Source of the DNA: an uncultured Acidimicrobiaceae bacterium | GTDB taxonomy: Bacteria > Actinomycetota > Acidimicrobiia > Acidimicrobiales > UBA10347 | Assembly: GCA_905182135.1 (NCBI GenBank) | Contig: CAJJAG010000003.1 | Location: 347,243-411,242, forward strand | DNA length: 64,000 bases | Reading direction: 5' to 3' | Part shown: in pieces, positions 1 to 8,558 of the stretch | Numbering within the stretch: the stretch's first letter is position 1 | Layout of the letters: each line of letters begins with the position of its first letter | Position numbers and translations under genes: made by a program | Notes under the pieces: model-generated | Database searches by the model: none | What the model was told of the DNA's origin: nothing | Seen by the model: the letters and a program-made list of their open reading frames with translations, nothing else

Positions 1-821
1 GCGATGGCGACCTTGTCGGCTCGGATGGGCGTCTCTGCCCGCGAGTCCAGCGGTAACAGCTTGGGGTGCTGGTTCTCGAGGATTGGTTTGTCTTGGCCGA
101 AAATTGTCTGCTGGAACTTGCGGATGGCCGCGTCGGTATTATCCGGGTCGAGCAGGGACAAGAACATGTGTGCCTCGATTCGGTCCTGCGCAGTTGGTCG
201 ACAGAACAGAGCGATTACGTCCATGCGGTCTTTGTCAAGTGGTGTGGTTTTGTACAAGATCACGCAGAACGGGTGGGGTACCCGGTAGAGGTAGTCGCTC
301 ATCTGCCCTTCGGTCGAGGTTGTCGCTGCACGAGGTTGATAGAAGACGCACTCGGTTGCCCACACGTCGTTGGTGTCGGGGTCGATGTGCACGTCGTACT
401 CGACGACCTCGGTGTGCGGCTCGGCGCCCAGCACATCGGTATGCACAAAAGGGAAATGGCCCATGTCTAGGAAGTTCTCAACCGCCCGTGGAGCAGATAC
501 GTGCACACCAATGGTGCCTGCGTGCACATTGCGGCGATCAGGCTCGCTGAATTCAGGGATGGCGAAGAGTCTGTCGGGGGGCGAACCCAAACATGTCCAC
601 ACGTACAAGTACTCGACGAGTATTGGCAGTGGCGTGGCGTCTGCATCAGCGGTTAGCCACACCACAGGATCGCCATTAGCATCAAGTCGATAGCTGAGTT
701 GCTCACCCAGCAACACTGCGGTGTTCGGCTGGTCTGTGGTTATTTCATCAAGCGGTAGCAGCGGGTGCCACTGGTCAAGAATGACCGGATCTGTGCATGT
801 AGTTGCAACGTTTGCCGTCAA
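1..821 (-). CDS. VanA-type oxygenase catalytic domain lacking the Rieske cluster (partial, 3' end off window)
   Basis: The minus strand is open from a TTG at 821 through base 1, so the C-terminus is missing. The non-haem iron motif ENFLDMGHFPFVH gives Asp119, His122 and His127, and the later QDKPILE block (about residue 244) supplies the usual third Asp ligand. In VanA-like oxygenases a Rieske domain with CxH and CxxH should lie before this, but the chain goes from LLGEQLSYRLD directly to YLYVWTCLGSPP. The gene follows a 2OG-oxygenase-like gene on the same strand and ends an apparent operon with a BMP importer. A paralogue at 9710-10582 shares long identical blocks. There is no ATG near the N-terminus: TTG 821 matches the paralogue's length and has GAGG four bases upstream, while TTG 878 with GAAGGG is the alternative. 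Confidence 0.8.
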   Translation of the reverse strand, partial: MTANVATTCTDPVILDQWHPLLPLDEITTDQPNTAVLLGEQLSYRLDANGDPVVWLTADADATPLPILVEYLYVWTCLGSPPDRLFAIPEFSEPDRRNVHAGTIGVHVSAPRAVENFLDMGHFPFVHTDVLGAEPHTEVVEYDVHIDPDTNDVWATECVFYQPRAATTSTEGQMSDYLYRVPHPFCVILYKTTPLDKDRMDVIALFCRPTAQDRIEAHMFLSLLDPDNTDAAIRKFQQTIFGQDKPILENQHPKLLPLDSRAETPIRADKVAI

Positions 822-927
822 AGGGGCCTCATCCCAGGTTGATGATTGGAAGCTATCGCCGGACCGCGAAAGTGTCAAAGTGGTTAACCCTTCAGTTAAC
901 CCTCTGGAAATATACAAACGGGATCAG

Positions 928-1920
928 TTAGCTGCCTACGGTCAAGGCTGCGAATTTTTCGGCGAGGTAGTCCATGGCTGCGATGGGTTCATAGCGTGCC
1001 GGGTTCTCGGTACTCACGCACGTCTCGAAGGGTTCGATAACGGCATCGGCGTCGGGTTCGTGGAAGAAAATCAGGCTGATTAATTCCTCGTTTGGCGCTC
1101 CGGCCATCGGCGGCAATACGCGGTGTTCATTTGAGCACCAGCGATCGTTGGTCCACTGACGTAACATGTCGCCGGTGTTGATGATGAGGCTCCCATCGAC
1201 ACAAGGTGCGTCGACCCAGTTCCCATCGTCGTTGAGCACTTGCAGACCGCCTACACCAGGTTGGCGATCAAGAATCGTGAGGGTCCCGAAGTCGGTATGT
1301 GGGCCAATCCGGTATTGACCTTCGGCTGGATCTTCTCGGGTGAACGGCCAGTACCAGTTCAGCGTTCCGGTCGCTGTGGTGTTGCGACAGTGGTCGAGCA
1401 GGTGGTCTTGCTCGAGGCCCAATGCGAGCGCAAACAGCTGGAGCAACTCATCAGCGAGTCGCAGAGCTTCACGCCAGAAGAGTTCTGCAGCCGGTTGCAG
1501 AGTCGACGGCGCAGAAGGCCACTGGTTCGGGGCGTACCACGTCGGGTGTTCGGCGCGCAGCGACTCATCGCGAACGTCGACCGTTCCATAGGCGAAGGTT
1601 TCCTTGAGGTCGGGCGGTGTGTCGACACCATAAGTAGCGGCGTTGGACTCTTTGCCTCCACCGATCCAACCTCGGTACGCATCATTGATCGGCGTCAACT
1701 TTGCCTTTTCGGCTTCGGGTTGATGGAAGAAGTCGGTGCAAGCAGCTCTTGCCTCAGCAAGCACTAGCGGGTCGATCCCATGGTTAACCACGACTAAGAA
1801 GCCGCATCGCTGCAGCTGGGCGTCTACCGTCGCCGCAAGTTCAGCGCGTGCCGAGTCGTCACCGTCGAACCAGGGTGCGAGATCGATGAGAGGAATGAAA
1901 TTCTCGTCTGAACTGGTCAT
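928..1920 (-). CDS. Isopenicillin N synthase-like 2-oxoglutarate/Fe(II) oxygenase
   Basis: This 330-residue protein has the DIOX_N region (residues 7-110, IPLIDLAPWF and a GFLVVVNHGI block) followed by the double-stranded beta-helix domain. The Fe(II) facial triad is visible as His208-x-Asp210 (IGPHTDFG) and His266 (NEHRVLPP). Family members usually have an RxS motif before the FFH.P block, where Arg binds 2-oxoglutarate or substrate; here the positions read L280-I-S282, so the arginine is missing. The start lies 15 nt after the stop of the BMP-transporter permease, indicating co-transcription. An oxidation or demethylation step on the imported compound is an inference from context. The substrate cannot be read from sequence, and the missing Arg may mean a non-standard co-substrate. 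Confidence 0.85.
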   Translation of the reverse strand: MTSSDENFIPLIDLAPWFDGDDSARAELAATVDAQLQRCGFLVVVNHGIDPLVLAEARAACTDFFHQPEAEKAKLTPINDAYRGWIGGGKESNAATYGVDTPPDLKETFAYGTVDVRDESLRAEHPTWYAPNQWPSAPSTLQPAAELFWREALRLADELLQLFALALGLEQDHLLDHCRNTTATGTLNWYWPFTREDPAEGQYRIGPHTDFGTLTILDRQPGVGGLQVLNDDGNWVDAPCVDGSLIINTGDMLRQWTNDRWCSNEHRVLPPMAGAPNEELISLIFFHEPDADAVIEPFETCVSTENPARYEPIAAMDYLAEKFAALTVGS

Positions 1921-1935
1921 GGTTGCCTCTGATAT

Positions 1936-2883
1936 CTATCGAGCTTCGCGGGAATAGGGTTGGGCCAACGCCGCTGGAGCGGCGAGCCGTCTGGCCCGGT
2001 TTGGACTCGCCGAGACGGCGATGACGACGAGATAGGCGGCGATGAAGGGCATCATCTTCAAGAAGTCAGATGGCACGTTGACTTGCGCCAACTGCAACGT
2101 GAAACCCAGTCCGTTCAATCCACCGAATGCAAGTGCCCCGATCAATGCCAGCCACGGTCGCCATCCGGCCAAGATCACGAGTGCGACAGCGATCCAACCA
2201 ATGCCAGCCGTCAGCCCGTTCTGCCAGGTACCGACGATGGCTACGGTAAGATAGGCGCCGCCAGCACCCGCCCCGAACCCGCCGATTGCCGTGGCGATGT
2301 AGCGCATCTTTGTAACCGAGATGCCGGCAGCGTCGGCAGAAGCTGGATCTTCGCCAACGGCTCGTAACGCCAGACCGACTGCCGTGCGGTTCAGCACATA
2401 GGTGGCAGTGATCACGGCTATTACGCCGAGGTAGACGACCAGGTCATGGCCGAACAGGATTGGCCCGATGGCGGGAAGGTCACGTAAGGCACTCGGAAAG
2501 AGTGGTGTTACATCGACACCGTTACGGGCTGACAACAAGCTGGGTTCGCCACTGGTGCCGATAAAGGATGAGAACCCGGATCCAACGATTACAAGTGACA
2601 GCCCCGATACTGTCTGGTCGACGCGTAAGGTCACCGCGAGCACCGCATGAATGAGTGCGAGCGCAACACCGCCTAGCCCGCCAATGATGATGGCCACGAT
2701 CAGGCTGCCTGTTGTGTTGCCGGCCCAGAAACCAATAACGGCACCCATGAGCATCATGCCTTCGATACCCAGATTCATGACCCCTGATCGATTCGTGATG
2801 ATCTCGCCAAGCGCGGCGAACAAGATGGGCGTTGAGGCGACTATGGCACTCGCAATCGAGAGGATCACGACACTGTCGTTCAT
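1936..2883 (-). CDS. BMP-family (nucleoside) ABC transporter permease, second subunit
   Basis: A 315-residue integral membrane protein with about eight hydrophobic segments and the conserved block ALGEIITNRSGVMNLGIEG near residues 25-43, typical of NupQ/YufQ-like BPD_transp_2 permeases. It overlaps the first permease by 4 nt (ATGA), as translationally coupled subunits do. In this family the two permeases form a heterodimer with a duplicated-domain ATPase and a BMP lipoprotein to import purine nucleosides or related compounds. The order lipoprotein, ATPase, permease 1, permease 2 is the canonical one. The two oxygenase genes immediately downstream are not part of the usual set and suggest a specialised substrate. 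Confidence 0.9.
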   Translation of the reverse strand: MNDSVVILSIASAIVASTPILFAALGEIITNRSGVMNLGIEGMMLMGAVIGFWAGNTTGSLIVAIIIGGLGGVALALIHAVLAVTLRVDQTVSGLSLVIVGSGFSSFIGTSGEPSLLSARNGVDVTPLFPSALRDLPAIGPILFGHDLVVYLGVIAVITATYVLNRTAVGLALRAVGEDPASADAAGISVTKMRYIATAIGGFGAGAGGAYLTVAIVGTWQNGLTAGIGWIAVALVILAGWRPWLALIGALAFGGLNGLGFTLQLAQVNVPSDFLKMMPFIAAYLVVIAVSASPNRARRLAAPAALAQPYSREAR

Positions 2884-4001
2884 ATTGCTGCCTTGATCTC
2901 CGAGGTCGGAGGCGACCCGGTTGCGCTCGTGTCTGGGTGGGCGAGGCTGACGGTATTGGTGACAAAGAACTCGCCTGCAGTCACGGTTAGGAAGATCAGG
3001 CCCTGAAGCAGGAAGACAACTTCGACGTCAATGCCGATCGATTGAAGCCGACTACCAGAGGTAGCGATCGCTGCCAAGAAGATGGAGACGGGAACGACGC
3101 CAAGTGGGTTGGACCGGGCGACTACCGCAACGATGATGCCGGTGAAACCAATATTGCTGGTTAAAGCGATTGGCTCGAGGCCCTTTGTCACGCCACTGAC
3201 CTCGCTCACGCCGGCAATTGCTGCGAGCGCACCCGAGAGTGCAAGCACGGCCATGGTCTTGCGACGAACGCTCATGCCGGCATAACGCGCAGCACGGGGC
3301 GAGTCGCCAATAGTGCGGATCTGAAAGCCCCACGATGTCTTGCGCAACAGCCACCACAAAAAGATGGCGGCCACGATCGCGATGATGATCCCAATATGAA
3401 GACGCCCCGAGATACTTGGCATGATGGCGGATTCAGGCAGACGCTTTCCGCCCGGTACCGGACGCCGAGGATCTCGCCAGAAGCTGCGTGAACCAAAGAT
3501 CAGCCAGTTCATCAGCGACAGCGCGATGAAGTTGAGCATCAAGGTGGTGATGATCTCGTCGGCGTTGAAGTACGCCTTGGGAATTGCAGCGAGTAGCGCC
3601 CAGCAGGCACCGGCCAATGCACCGACGATGAGCATGGCACTCAGCATGAGCGGTGTTGGTGTGCTGGCCGGTAACGCAAGTCCGACCCAGCTGGCGCCAA
3701 TAGCTCCCAGGTAGAGCTGGCCTTCGCCACCGATGTTGTAGACCCGCATTTGAAACGCAACCGCAGCGGCAAGGCCGGTCAGAATCAGTGGCGTGGCAAG
3801 TGCCAGCGTGCGTGACTGTGCCTTCCAGCCGTTGAGGCTGGAGTCGAACATCGTGCGATACGCCTCGATCGGATCATTGCCGGCGAAGGCAAGAATTATC
3901 GCGCCCAGCAGTAACGCGAAAGCTAGCGCTCCCAGTGGCACGCCAAATCGCACTTCGGGTCCGGTGACGCCTCTGGGCATGACGCGCAGACGGTTTCTCA
4001 T
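2880..4001 (-). CDS. BMP-family (nucleoside) ABC transporter permease, first subunit
   Basis: A 373-residue polytopic membrane protein of the BPD_transp_2 family (NupP/YufP-like). A short charged N-terminus precedes a hydrophobic segment near residues 24-44, then the FNADEIITTLMLNFIALSLM block and the GISEVSG/TSNIGFTGIIVA region typical of this subunit. Its ATG overlaps the upstream ATPase stop and its own stop overlaps the next permease start, both by 4 nt. A C-terminal tail rich in Ser, Thr and Pro extends past the last membrane segment. Function as a channel half of a nucleoside-type importer is inferred from family and operon order. Confidence 0.9.
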   Translation of the reverse strand: MRNRLRVMPRGVTGPEVRFGVPLGALAFALLLGAIILAFAGNDPIEAYRTMFDSSLNGWKAQSRTLALATPLILTGLAAAVAFQMRVYNIGGEGQLYLGAIGASWVGLALPASTPTPLMLSAMLIVGALAGACWALLAAIPKAYFNADEIITTLMLNFIALSLMNWLIFGSRSFWRDPRRPVPGGKRLPESAIMPSISGRLHIGIIIAIVAAIFLWWLLRKTSWGFQIRTIGDSPRAARYAGMSVRRKTMAVLALSGALAAIAGVSEVSGVTKGLEPIALTSNIGFTGIIVAVVARSNPLGVVPVSIFLAAIATSGSRLQSIGIDVEVVFLLQGLIFLTVTAGEFFVTNTVSLAHPDTSATGSPPTSEIKAAI

Positions 4002-5566
4002 GAGCCCGCCCTCGTCGATGTTGCTGTCGGGGTGTCTGTGGAGGCGATCTCGGCCCCAGATCCAGTCATGAGCAAGCCGATCTCGTCGAGATCGAGTTCA
4101 TCGCTGGCGAAGGATCCGACGATGCGGCCTTTGAACATCACCAGCACGACATCGGACACCTTGACGATCTCGTCGAGATCCTCGGAGAAGACCAAGACAC
4201 CCCGTGTGGCCCGTTCGTTGATGATGTGTGACCGCACCGCTTCGGCGGCCGCCATATCCAGACCGCGAGTTGGGGCTGCGGCCAACAGCACCTGGTGGTC
4301 CTCATTGAGTTCGCGCGCAAGTATTGCTTTTTGCAGATTGCCGCCTGACATCAAGCTGACCCGCATACCGCTGCGGTTACCGCGAACGTCAAACTTTTCG
4401 ACCAACTCGTTCATGGTCTTCTCGATCGCGCTATCGGACAACACTCCGCGGCGAGAGTGCGGGGAACGGTCATAGCTCTTGAGAACAATGTTGTGTTCGA
4501 GTGGAAGCCCAGGAGCGAGCCCAACGCCCAATCGATCCTCGGGCACATAGGCGAGTCCGGCTTGAGCGGTCTGCTTCGGCCCAGCCGAGGTGCAGTTGGT
4601 TCCTGCGATTTCGATGGTGCCGCTGACCGGGCTTCGGAGTCCAGCGATGACCTCTTGGAGTTCTCGCTGGCCATTGCCAGCAACCCCAGCGACCCCAACG
4701 ATCTGACCGCGCCGCACCGTAAAGGTGGCGTCGTCGACCGCCAGGAGCCCATGGTCACCCTGCACGCTCACGCCCGACAGCGACAGCATCGGCTCGCCTA
4801 CCTGTTGGGCCGCGTCATAGTTGGTTCTCTCGGCGGCGTTGCTATCGCCGAACATCATCCGAGCGACTTCGGCTGGGGTAGTACTGGCGGTCGTAACCGA
4901 GCCAGCGTTGACGCCTCGCCGCAGGACGGTAATGCGGTCGGTGTAGGCCATGGTCTCGGCCATCTTGTGTGAAACGAGTACGACCGAGTGTCCCTTGGCG
5001 ACCATGGTGGAGATCGCTTCAAAGAGCCGGTCGGTTTCTTGCGCCGCCAATACCGCGGTGGGCTCGTCGAGGATAAGGATCCGGGCACCTCTGAAGAGTT
5101 GCTTCAGGATTTCGACCCGCTGTTGCTCACCGACTGAGAGTTGCCAGATCGATGCCGTTGGATCGACATGCAGCCCGAATTCTTCGGCGAGGTCGGCGAC
5201 CATCGATTCGACTTGGCGCATGGATCTGGGTCGCTGCTTCTTGTGCATACCGAGCACGATATTTTGCGCCACCGTGAAGCTATCGACAAGACGAAAGTGT
5301 TGATAGACCATGCCAACGCCGTGTCTAGAGGCGTCCTGGGGTGAGCGAAATTGTACTGCTTCACCGTCGAGTGACACCGTGCCCGAATCAGGCCGATACA
5401 AACCCGACAGCACCGAACATAACGTCGACTTCCCGGCACCGTTTTCGCCAAGCAAGCCATGAATTTCGCCACCCCGAAGGTCGAAATCGACCGAGTCGAT
5501 GGCGGGTACGCCATAGAACGACTTGGTCAGATTTCGAACCTTGAGGTGGGGTGCTTCACCAGCCAT
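3998..5566 (-). CDS. BMP-family (nucleoside) ABC transporter ATPase, two nucleotide-binding domains
   Basis: At 522 residues this is the fused double ATPase of sugar/nucleoside importers. The first domain has a full Walker A (GLLGENGAGKST, about residues 37-48), signature LSVGEQQR and Walker B ILILDEPTAVL. The second has a degenerate Walker A (GVAGVAGNGQRE), signature MSGGNLQKAILARE and PTRGLD in place of the DEPT motif, as is normal in YufO/NupO and RbsA relatives. It energises uptake through the two downstream permeases. A 56-nt gap separates it from the lipoprotein gene, and it overlaps the first permease by 4 nt. Confidence 0.92.
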   Translation of the reverse strand: MAGEAPHLKVRNLTKSFYGVPAIDSVDFDLRGGEIHGLLGENGAGKSTLCSVLSGLYRPDSGTVSLDGEAVQFRSPQDASRHGVGMVYQHFRLVDSFTVAQNIVLGMHKKQRPRSMRQVESMVADLAEEFGLHVDPTASIWQLSVGEQQRVEILKQLFRGARILILDEPTAVLAAQETDRLFEAISTMVAKGHSVVLVSHKMAETMAYTDRITVLRRGVNAGSVTTASTTPAEVARMMFGDSNAAERTNYDAAQQVGEPMLSLSGVSVQGDHGLLAVDDATFTVRRGQIVGVAGVAGNGQRELQEVIAGLRSPVSGTIEIAGTNCTSAGPKQTAQAGLAYVPEDRLGVGLAPGLPLEHNIVLKSYDRSPHSRRGVLSDSAIEKTMNELVEKFDVRGNRSGMRVSLMSGGNLQKAILARELNEDHQVLLAAAPTRGLDMAAAEAVRSHIINERATRGVLVFSEDLDEIVKVSDVVLVMFKGRIVGSFASDELDLDEIGLLMTGSGAEIASTDTPTATSTRAGS

Positions 5567-5622
5567 ATCGCTCGATCACGTATAGCCGGCTCACGAGGCG
5601 GTCGCCAGCAGTCAACGCGAAA

Positions 5623-6777
5623 TCACCCGGCTGGTATCTCGCCAACGATACCTTCTACCAACCACTGGCAGCAGGCACTGCGATCGCCGAACGCAATCGT
5701 CTCGCCCTCGGCGACGACGATGTTGCCCTGGTTGTCCTTGATGGGCCCAGCGAACATGTCGAAGGTACCGTCGAGGATTCCCGCGACGCGTTCGTCGATG
5801 AGATCGAGGGTTTCCTGGGTGACGTCGGGGCCGTAGGGCGCGAACTCGATCCAACCTTCTTTGAGACCACCATAAGACATGCCGGCCTCGAACTCGCCTG
5901 CCAGGATGGCGTCGATCTGTTCGATGTAGTAGGTGCTCCAGTCGAAGAGCAACGACGATGCCCACGCCTCGGGTTCGAAGTCGGACCAGTCGTTGGTGTA
6001 GCCAATGACGTAACCGTCGTTCTGTGCCATGACGGTGGCGTAAACCTGCGAGCCAACCTCGTGAGCAATCACATCGGCGCCGGCATTGGCCAAAGCTTCA
6101 GCGGCCTGCTGCTCGATTGCAGGATCGAACCAGGTGTTGAGGTAGACAGCCCGGACTTCGGCGTCGGGGTTCACTTCACGAACACCGAGCGTGAAGGCGT
6201 TCAACGCACGATTGACCTCTTCAAATGAGAATCCGACCGGGTAACCGATGATGTTCGATTTGGTGAGGCTGCCCGCCACAATCCCGTCCATGTAGCGACC
6301 GTCTTCGGAGGCTTGGGAGAAGTGCCCGACGTTGGGCTGGGGCTCGAAGCCGGACCAGGTCAAGAAGTAGACATCGGGATTTTCGGCGGCAACATCGATC
6401 ATGTCGAACTGGTAGAAGGTGGTGCCGATCACCAGATTTGCGCCGGCGTCGACGGCGTCTTGGAAAGCGTTCGTTGCAGGCTGTCCTGGTTCAATCTCTT
6501 CAACAAAGCTGAAGTCGATACCGGGGAAATTGGCTTCTACCTTTCGACCACTGCGCAGGTGGGTCGTATTCCAACCACCATCTTCGGCTGACCCGTCAAG
6601 GATCATGACGACCTTGAAGTCGCTGTAATCGTCGGCTGCAGCTTGGTCTATCTCGGTCGAGGCCTCGGTGGTGGACGGGTCACTGCCGCCGCACGCTGCC
6701 GCGATCACACTCAAAGTTAGAAGGAGAGCTGTGAGCAGTCGAAAATGGGTACGCGGACTCTTTTGCATGAGTGGCAT
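5623..6777 (-). CDS. BMP-family substrate-binding lipoprotein
   Basis: A 384-residue lipoprotein with a hydrophobic signal and lipobox SVIAAAC, lipidated Cys29, followed by a Ser/Thr/Glu-rich linker. The body matches the Bmp/PnrA fold: a DYSDFKVVMILDGSAEDGGWN block where family members have G..D.sfN, then the TTFYQFD and ENPDVYFLTWSG regions. PnrA/Med-type proteins bind purine nucleosides. It is the first gene of the transporter operon. Its upstream region carries an inverted repeat (6829-6878). The specific ligand is not determinable here; the neighbouring deaminase and oxygenases argue for a modified purine or nucleoside. Confidence 0.9.
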   Translation of the reverse strand: MPLMQKSPRTHFRLLTALLLTLSVIAAACGGSDPSTTEASTEIDQAAADDYSDFKVVMILDGSAEDGGWNTTHLRSGRKVEANFPGIDFSFVEEIEPGQPATNAFQDAVDAGANLVIGTTFYQFDMIDVAAENPDVYFLTWSGFEPQPNVGHFSQASEDGRYMDGIVAGSLTKSNIIGYPVGFSFEEVNRALNAFTLGVREVNPDAEVRAVYLNTWFDPAIEQQAAEALANAGADVIAHEVGSQVYATVMAQNDGYVIGYTNDWSDFEPEAWASSLLFDWSTYYIEQIDAILAGEFEAGMSYGGLKEGWIEFAPYGPDVTQETLDLIDERVAGILDGTFDMFAGPIKDNQGNIVVAEGETIAFGDRSACCQWLVEGIVGEIPAG

Positions 6778-7097
6778 TATGGCTTCCAGCCTGTTTCGTT
6801 AGTATTTTATGAACAAAGTTCTCGGGTATCAACGAACCTTAACAGCCGTCACTTATCGATAATGAAAACGTTCGTTGAGTGACGAAGCACACTGCCGAAT
6901 TTTCTCGTGGAGTCGACGCGTATCAAAGGTTGACCGCTGCAAGTAGGTAACGGGCCGCGTCGCGAAGAAGTCGGCATTTTCTCTTTTAGAGACAGCTGAG
7001 GACCTGTTTCATCTCTGCTGGTATGTCGAGTGTTCCCGACGGTGGGGCTTTAGATGGGGGCCTGACGAGGCCGCCCTGTCGGTCGAAGCGTTCATGG
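6778..7097 (-). promoter_or_regulatory. Intergenic region before the BMP operon with a 9-bp inverted repeat
   Basis: No gene is seen in these 320 bases. Arms TCAACGAAC (6829-6837) and GTTCGTTGA (6870-6878) are exact reverse complements separated by 32 bases and lie 52-101 bases upstream of the lipoprotein start. This is the natural place for the BMP operon promoter, so the pair is a candidate operator. No clear -35/-10 pair was assigned. A short GGCCT/AGGCC hairpin near 7060 could lie at the end of the MFS transcript, but it has no T-run. Confidence 0.4.
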
Positions 7098-8558
7098 CTA
7101 CGTGCCGGCGATTGTGGCGGGGTCTACTGACCCAGAATTAGTGCTGCGAGCCACAGCGATTCCTACGATCATGGCGCCCGCGGCGAAGAACAGGCCAGCG
7201 TTCGATGCGGTACGAAACGCAGAACGGCTTTCATCACTGGCGACCTGGCTGATGAGTCTCGACTGGCCTTCATCGAGTTGGCGCTCAAAGACGACATGCT
7301 GCAGCCCACCTAGCAGCCCCACGCCGAGTGAGGCCCCGAGCTCGATCGCCATGTCGTTCACGCTGGCAGCTACCCCTGCGAATGCAGGTTCGACGTCGCC
7401 CACAATCCGGTCAACCGATAGTGGGATGGCAAAACCATTGCCCATGCCCGCGATCAGCCCAGCGGCGATGAACAGCGGGCGGTTCCCTTGCGGGACGAGT
7501 GCCATACCCAAGTAACCAATGGCCATCAGTATGAGGCCGGCTGTAATCACATTCTCAAGACCAAAACGCTCGCGTAGTGGCACGCAGCTGTTGGCGGCAA
7601 CGACCTCGATCATGCCGATAGGAACAAGTAAGAGCCCGGTGGCAAGCGCTGTTTCTTGCCAGCTGATTTGCAACAACAATGCCGCCACAAATAACACGCC
7701 ATTGAATCCAATCGCAGCGATGACAAGTGTGCCCGCGCCCGCGATGCGGTCTCGATCGTCGAAGAGAGATAAAGGAAGCAGCGGGTCGGTCGTCCGGCCT
7801 TCGTGGACGAAGAACACTTTGATGGACACGACAGCGCCGATCAATGCAGCGATAGTTGTGGGCGCGAATGGTTCACTTGGCCCTTCGATGGCTACATAGA
7901 CCAGGCAGCCGACCGCAGCGACCGACAGCACCGTGCCAACCAGATCGAAGTGGCCGGTTCGTTGACCAGGTAGTACCGGCACCCACAATCGAGCGCCGAC
8001 TAGACCAAGTACCGCAAAGGCTGCGTTTAGCAGGAAGACAGCCTGCCAACCCGAGACGGCGAGCAACCATCCGCCGATGGCCGGACCAAAGGCACCACCA
8101 GCACCGGCTAGACCCGACCATGCCGCAATGGCGCGACCACGGTCATGATTGCTGAACACTTCGCTGATAGATGACAACGTTGCCGGCATCATGACAGCGG
8201 CACCCAAACCAGCCACCACGCGAGCCGCAATCATGACCTCGACCGAATCTGCTGTCGCTCCAAAGGCATTACCTGCGCCGAAAATGGCGAAGCCAACGAG
8301 GAGTGCAGTGCGACGCCCAATGCGATCGCCGAGTGCGCCACCGGCGAGCAAAAGCCCAGCGAACACGATGGCGTAGGAGTCAACGATCCATTGCAGGTCG
8401 CCAATCTCAGCGTCGAAGTCGCCCGCGATGTCCGGTAGAGCGACGTTCAGGGCGGTGAGCGCAACAACCAGCAGAAAGACGCCAAGGCACGAGACCGTCA
8501 GTGTGCGCCATCGGTCAGGGTGACCCTGGTCGGCTAGTGATTCACCAGACATGCTCAT
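7098..8558 (-). CDS. MFS transporter, DHA2 (14-TM drug:H+ antiporter) type
   Basis: A 486-residue membrane protein with about 14 hydrophobic segments. The N-terminal VVALTALNVALPDI motif C, the WIVDSYAIVFAGLLL block and the GDRIGRR loop between TM2 and TM3 are hallmarks of EmrB/QacA-like exporters. The start ATG overlaps the deaminase stop by 4 nt (ATGA), so the two are translationally coupled. A second ATG two codons on is an alternative start. Family members extrude drugs or metabolites. Coupling to a deaminase next to a nucleoside importer suggests export of a deaminated or toxic purine product, which is inference only. Confidence 0.88.
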   Translation of the reverse strand: MSMSGESLADQGHPDRWRTLTVSCLGVFLLVVALTALNVALPDIAGDFDAEIGDLQWIVDSYAIVFAGLLLAGGALGDRIGRRTALLVGFAIFGAGNAFGATADSVEVMIAARVVAGLGAAVMMPATLSSISEVFSNHDRGRAIAAWSGLAGAGGAFGPAIGGWLLAVSGWQAVFLLNAAFAVLGLVGARLWVPVLPGQRTGHFDLVGTVLSVAAVGCLVYVAIEGPSEPFAPTTIAALIGAVVSIKVFFVHEGRTTDPLLPLSLFDDRDRIAGAGTLVIAAIGFNGVLFVAALLLQISWQETALATGLLLVPIGMIEVVAANSCVPLRERFGLENVITAGLILMAIGYLGMALVPQGNRPLFIAAGLIAGMGNGFAIPLSVDRIVGDVEPAFAGVAASVNDMAIELGASLGVGLLGGLQHVVFERQLDEGQSRLISQVASDESRSAFRTASNAGLFFAAGAMIVGIAVARSTNSGSVDPATIAGT

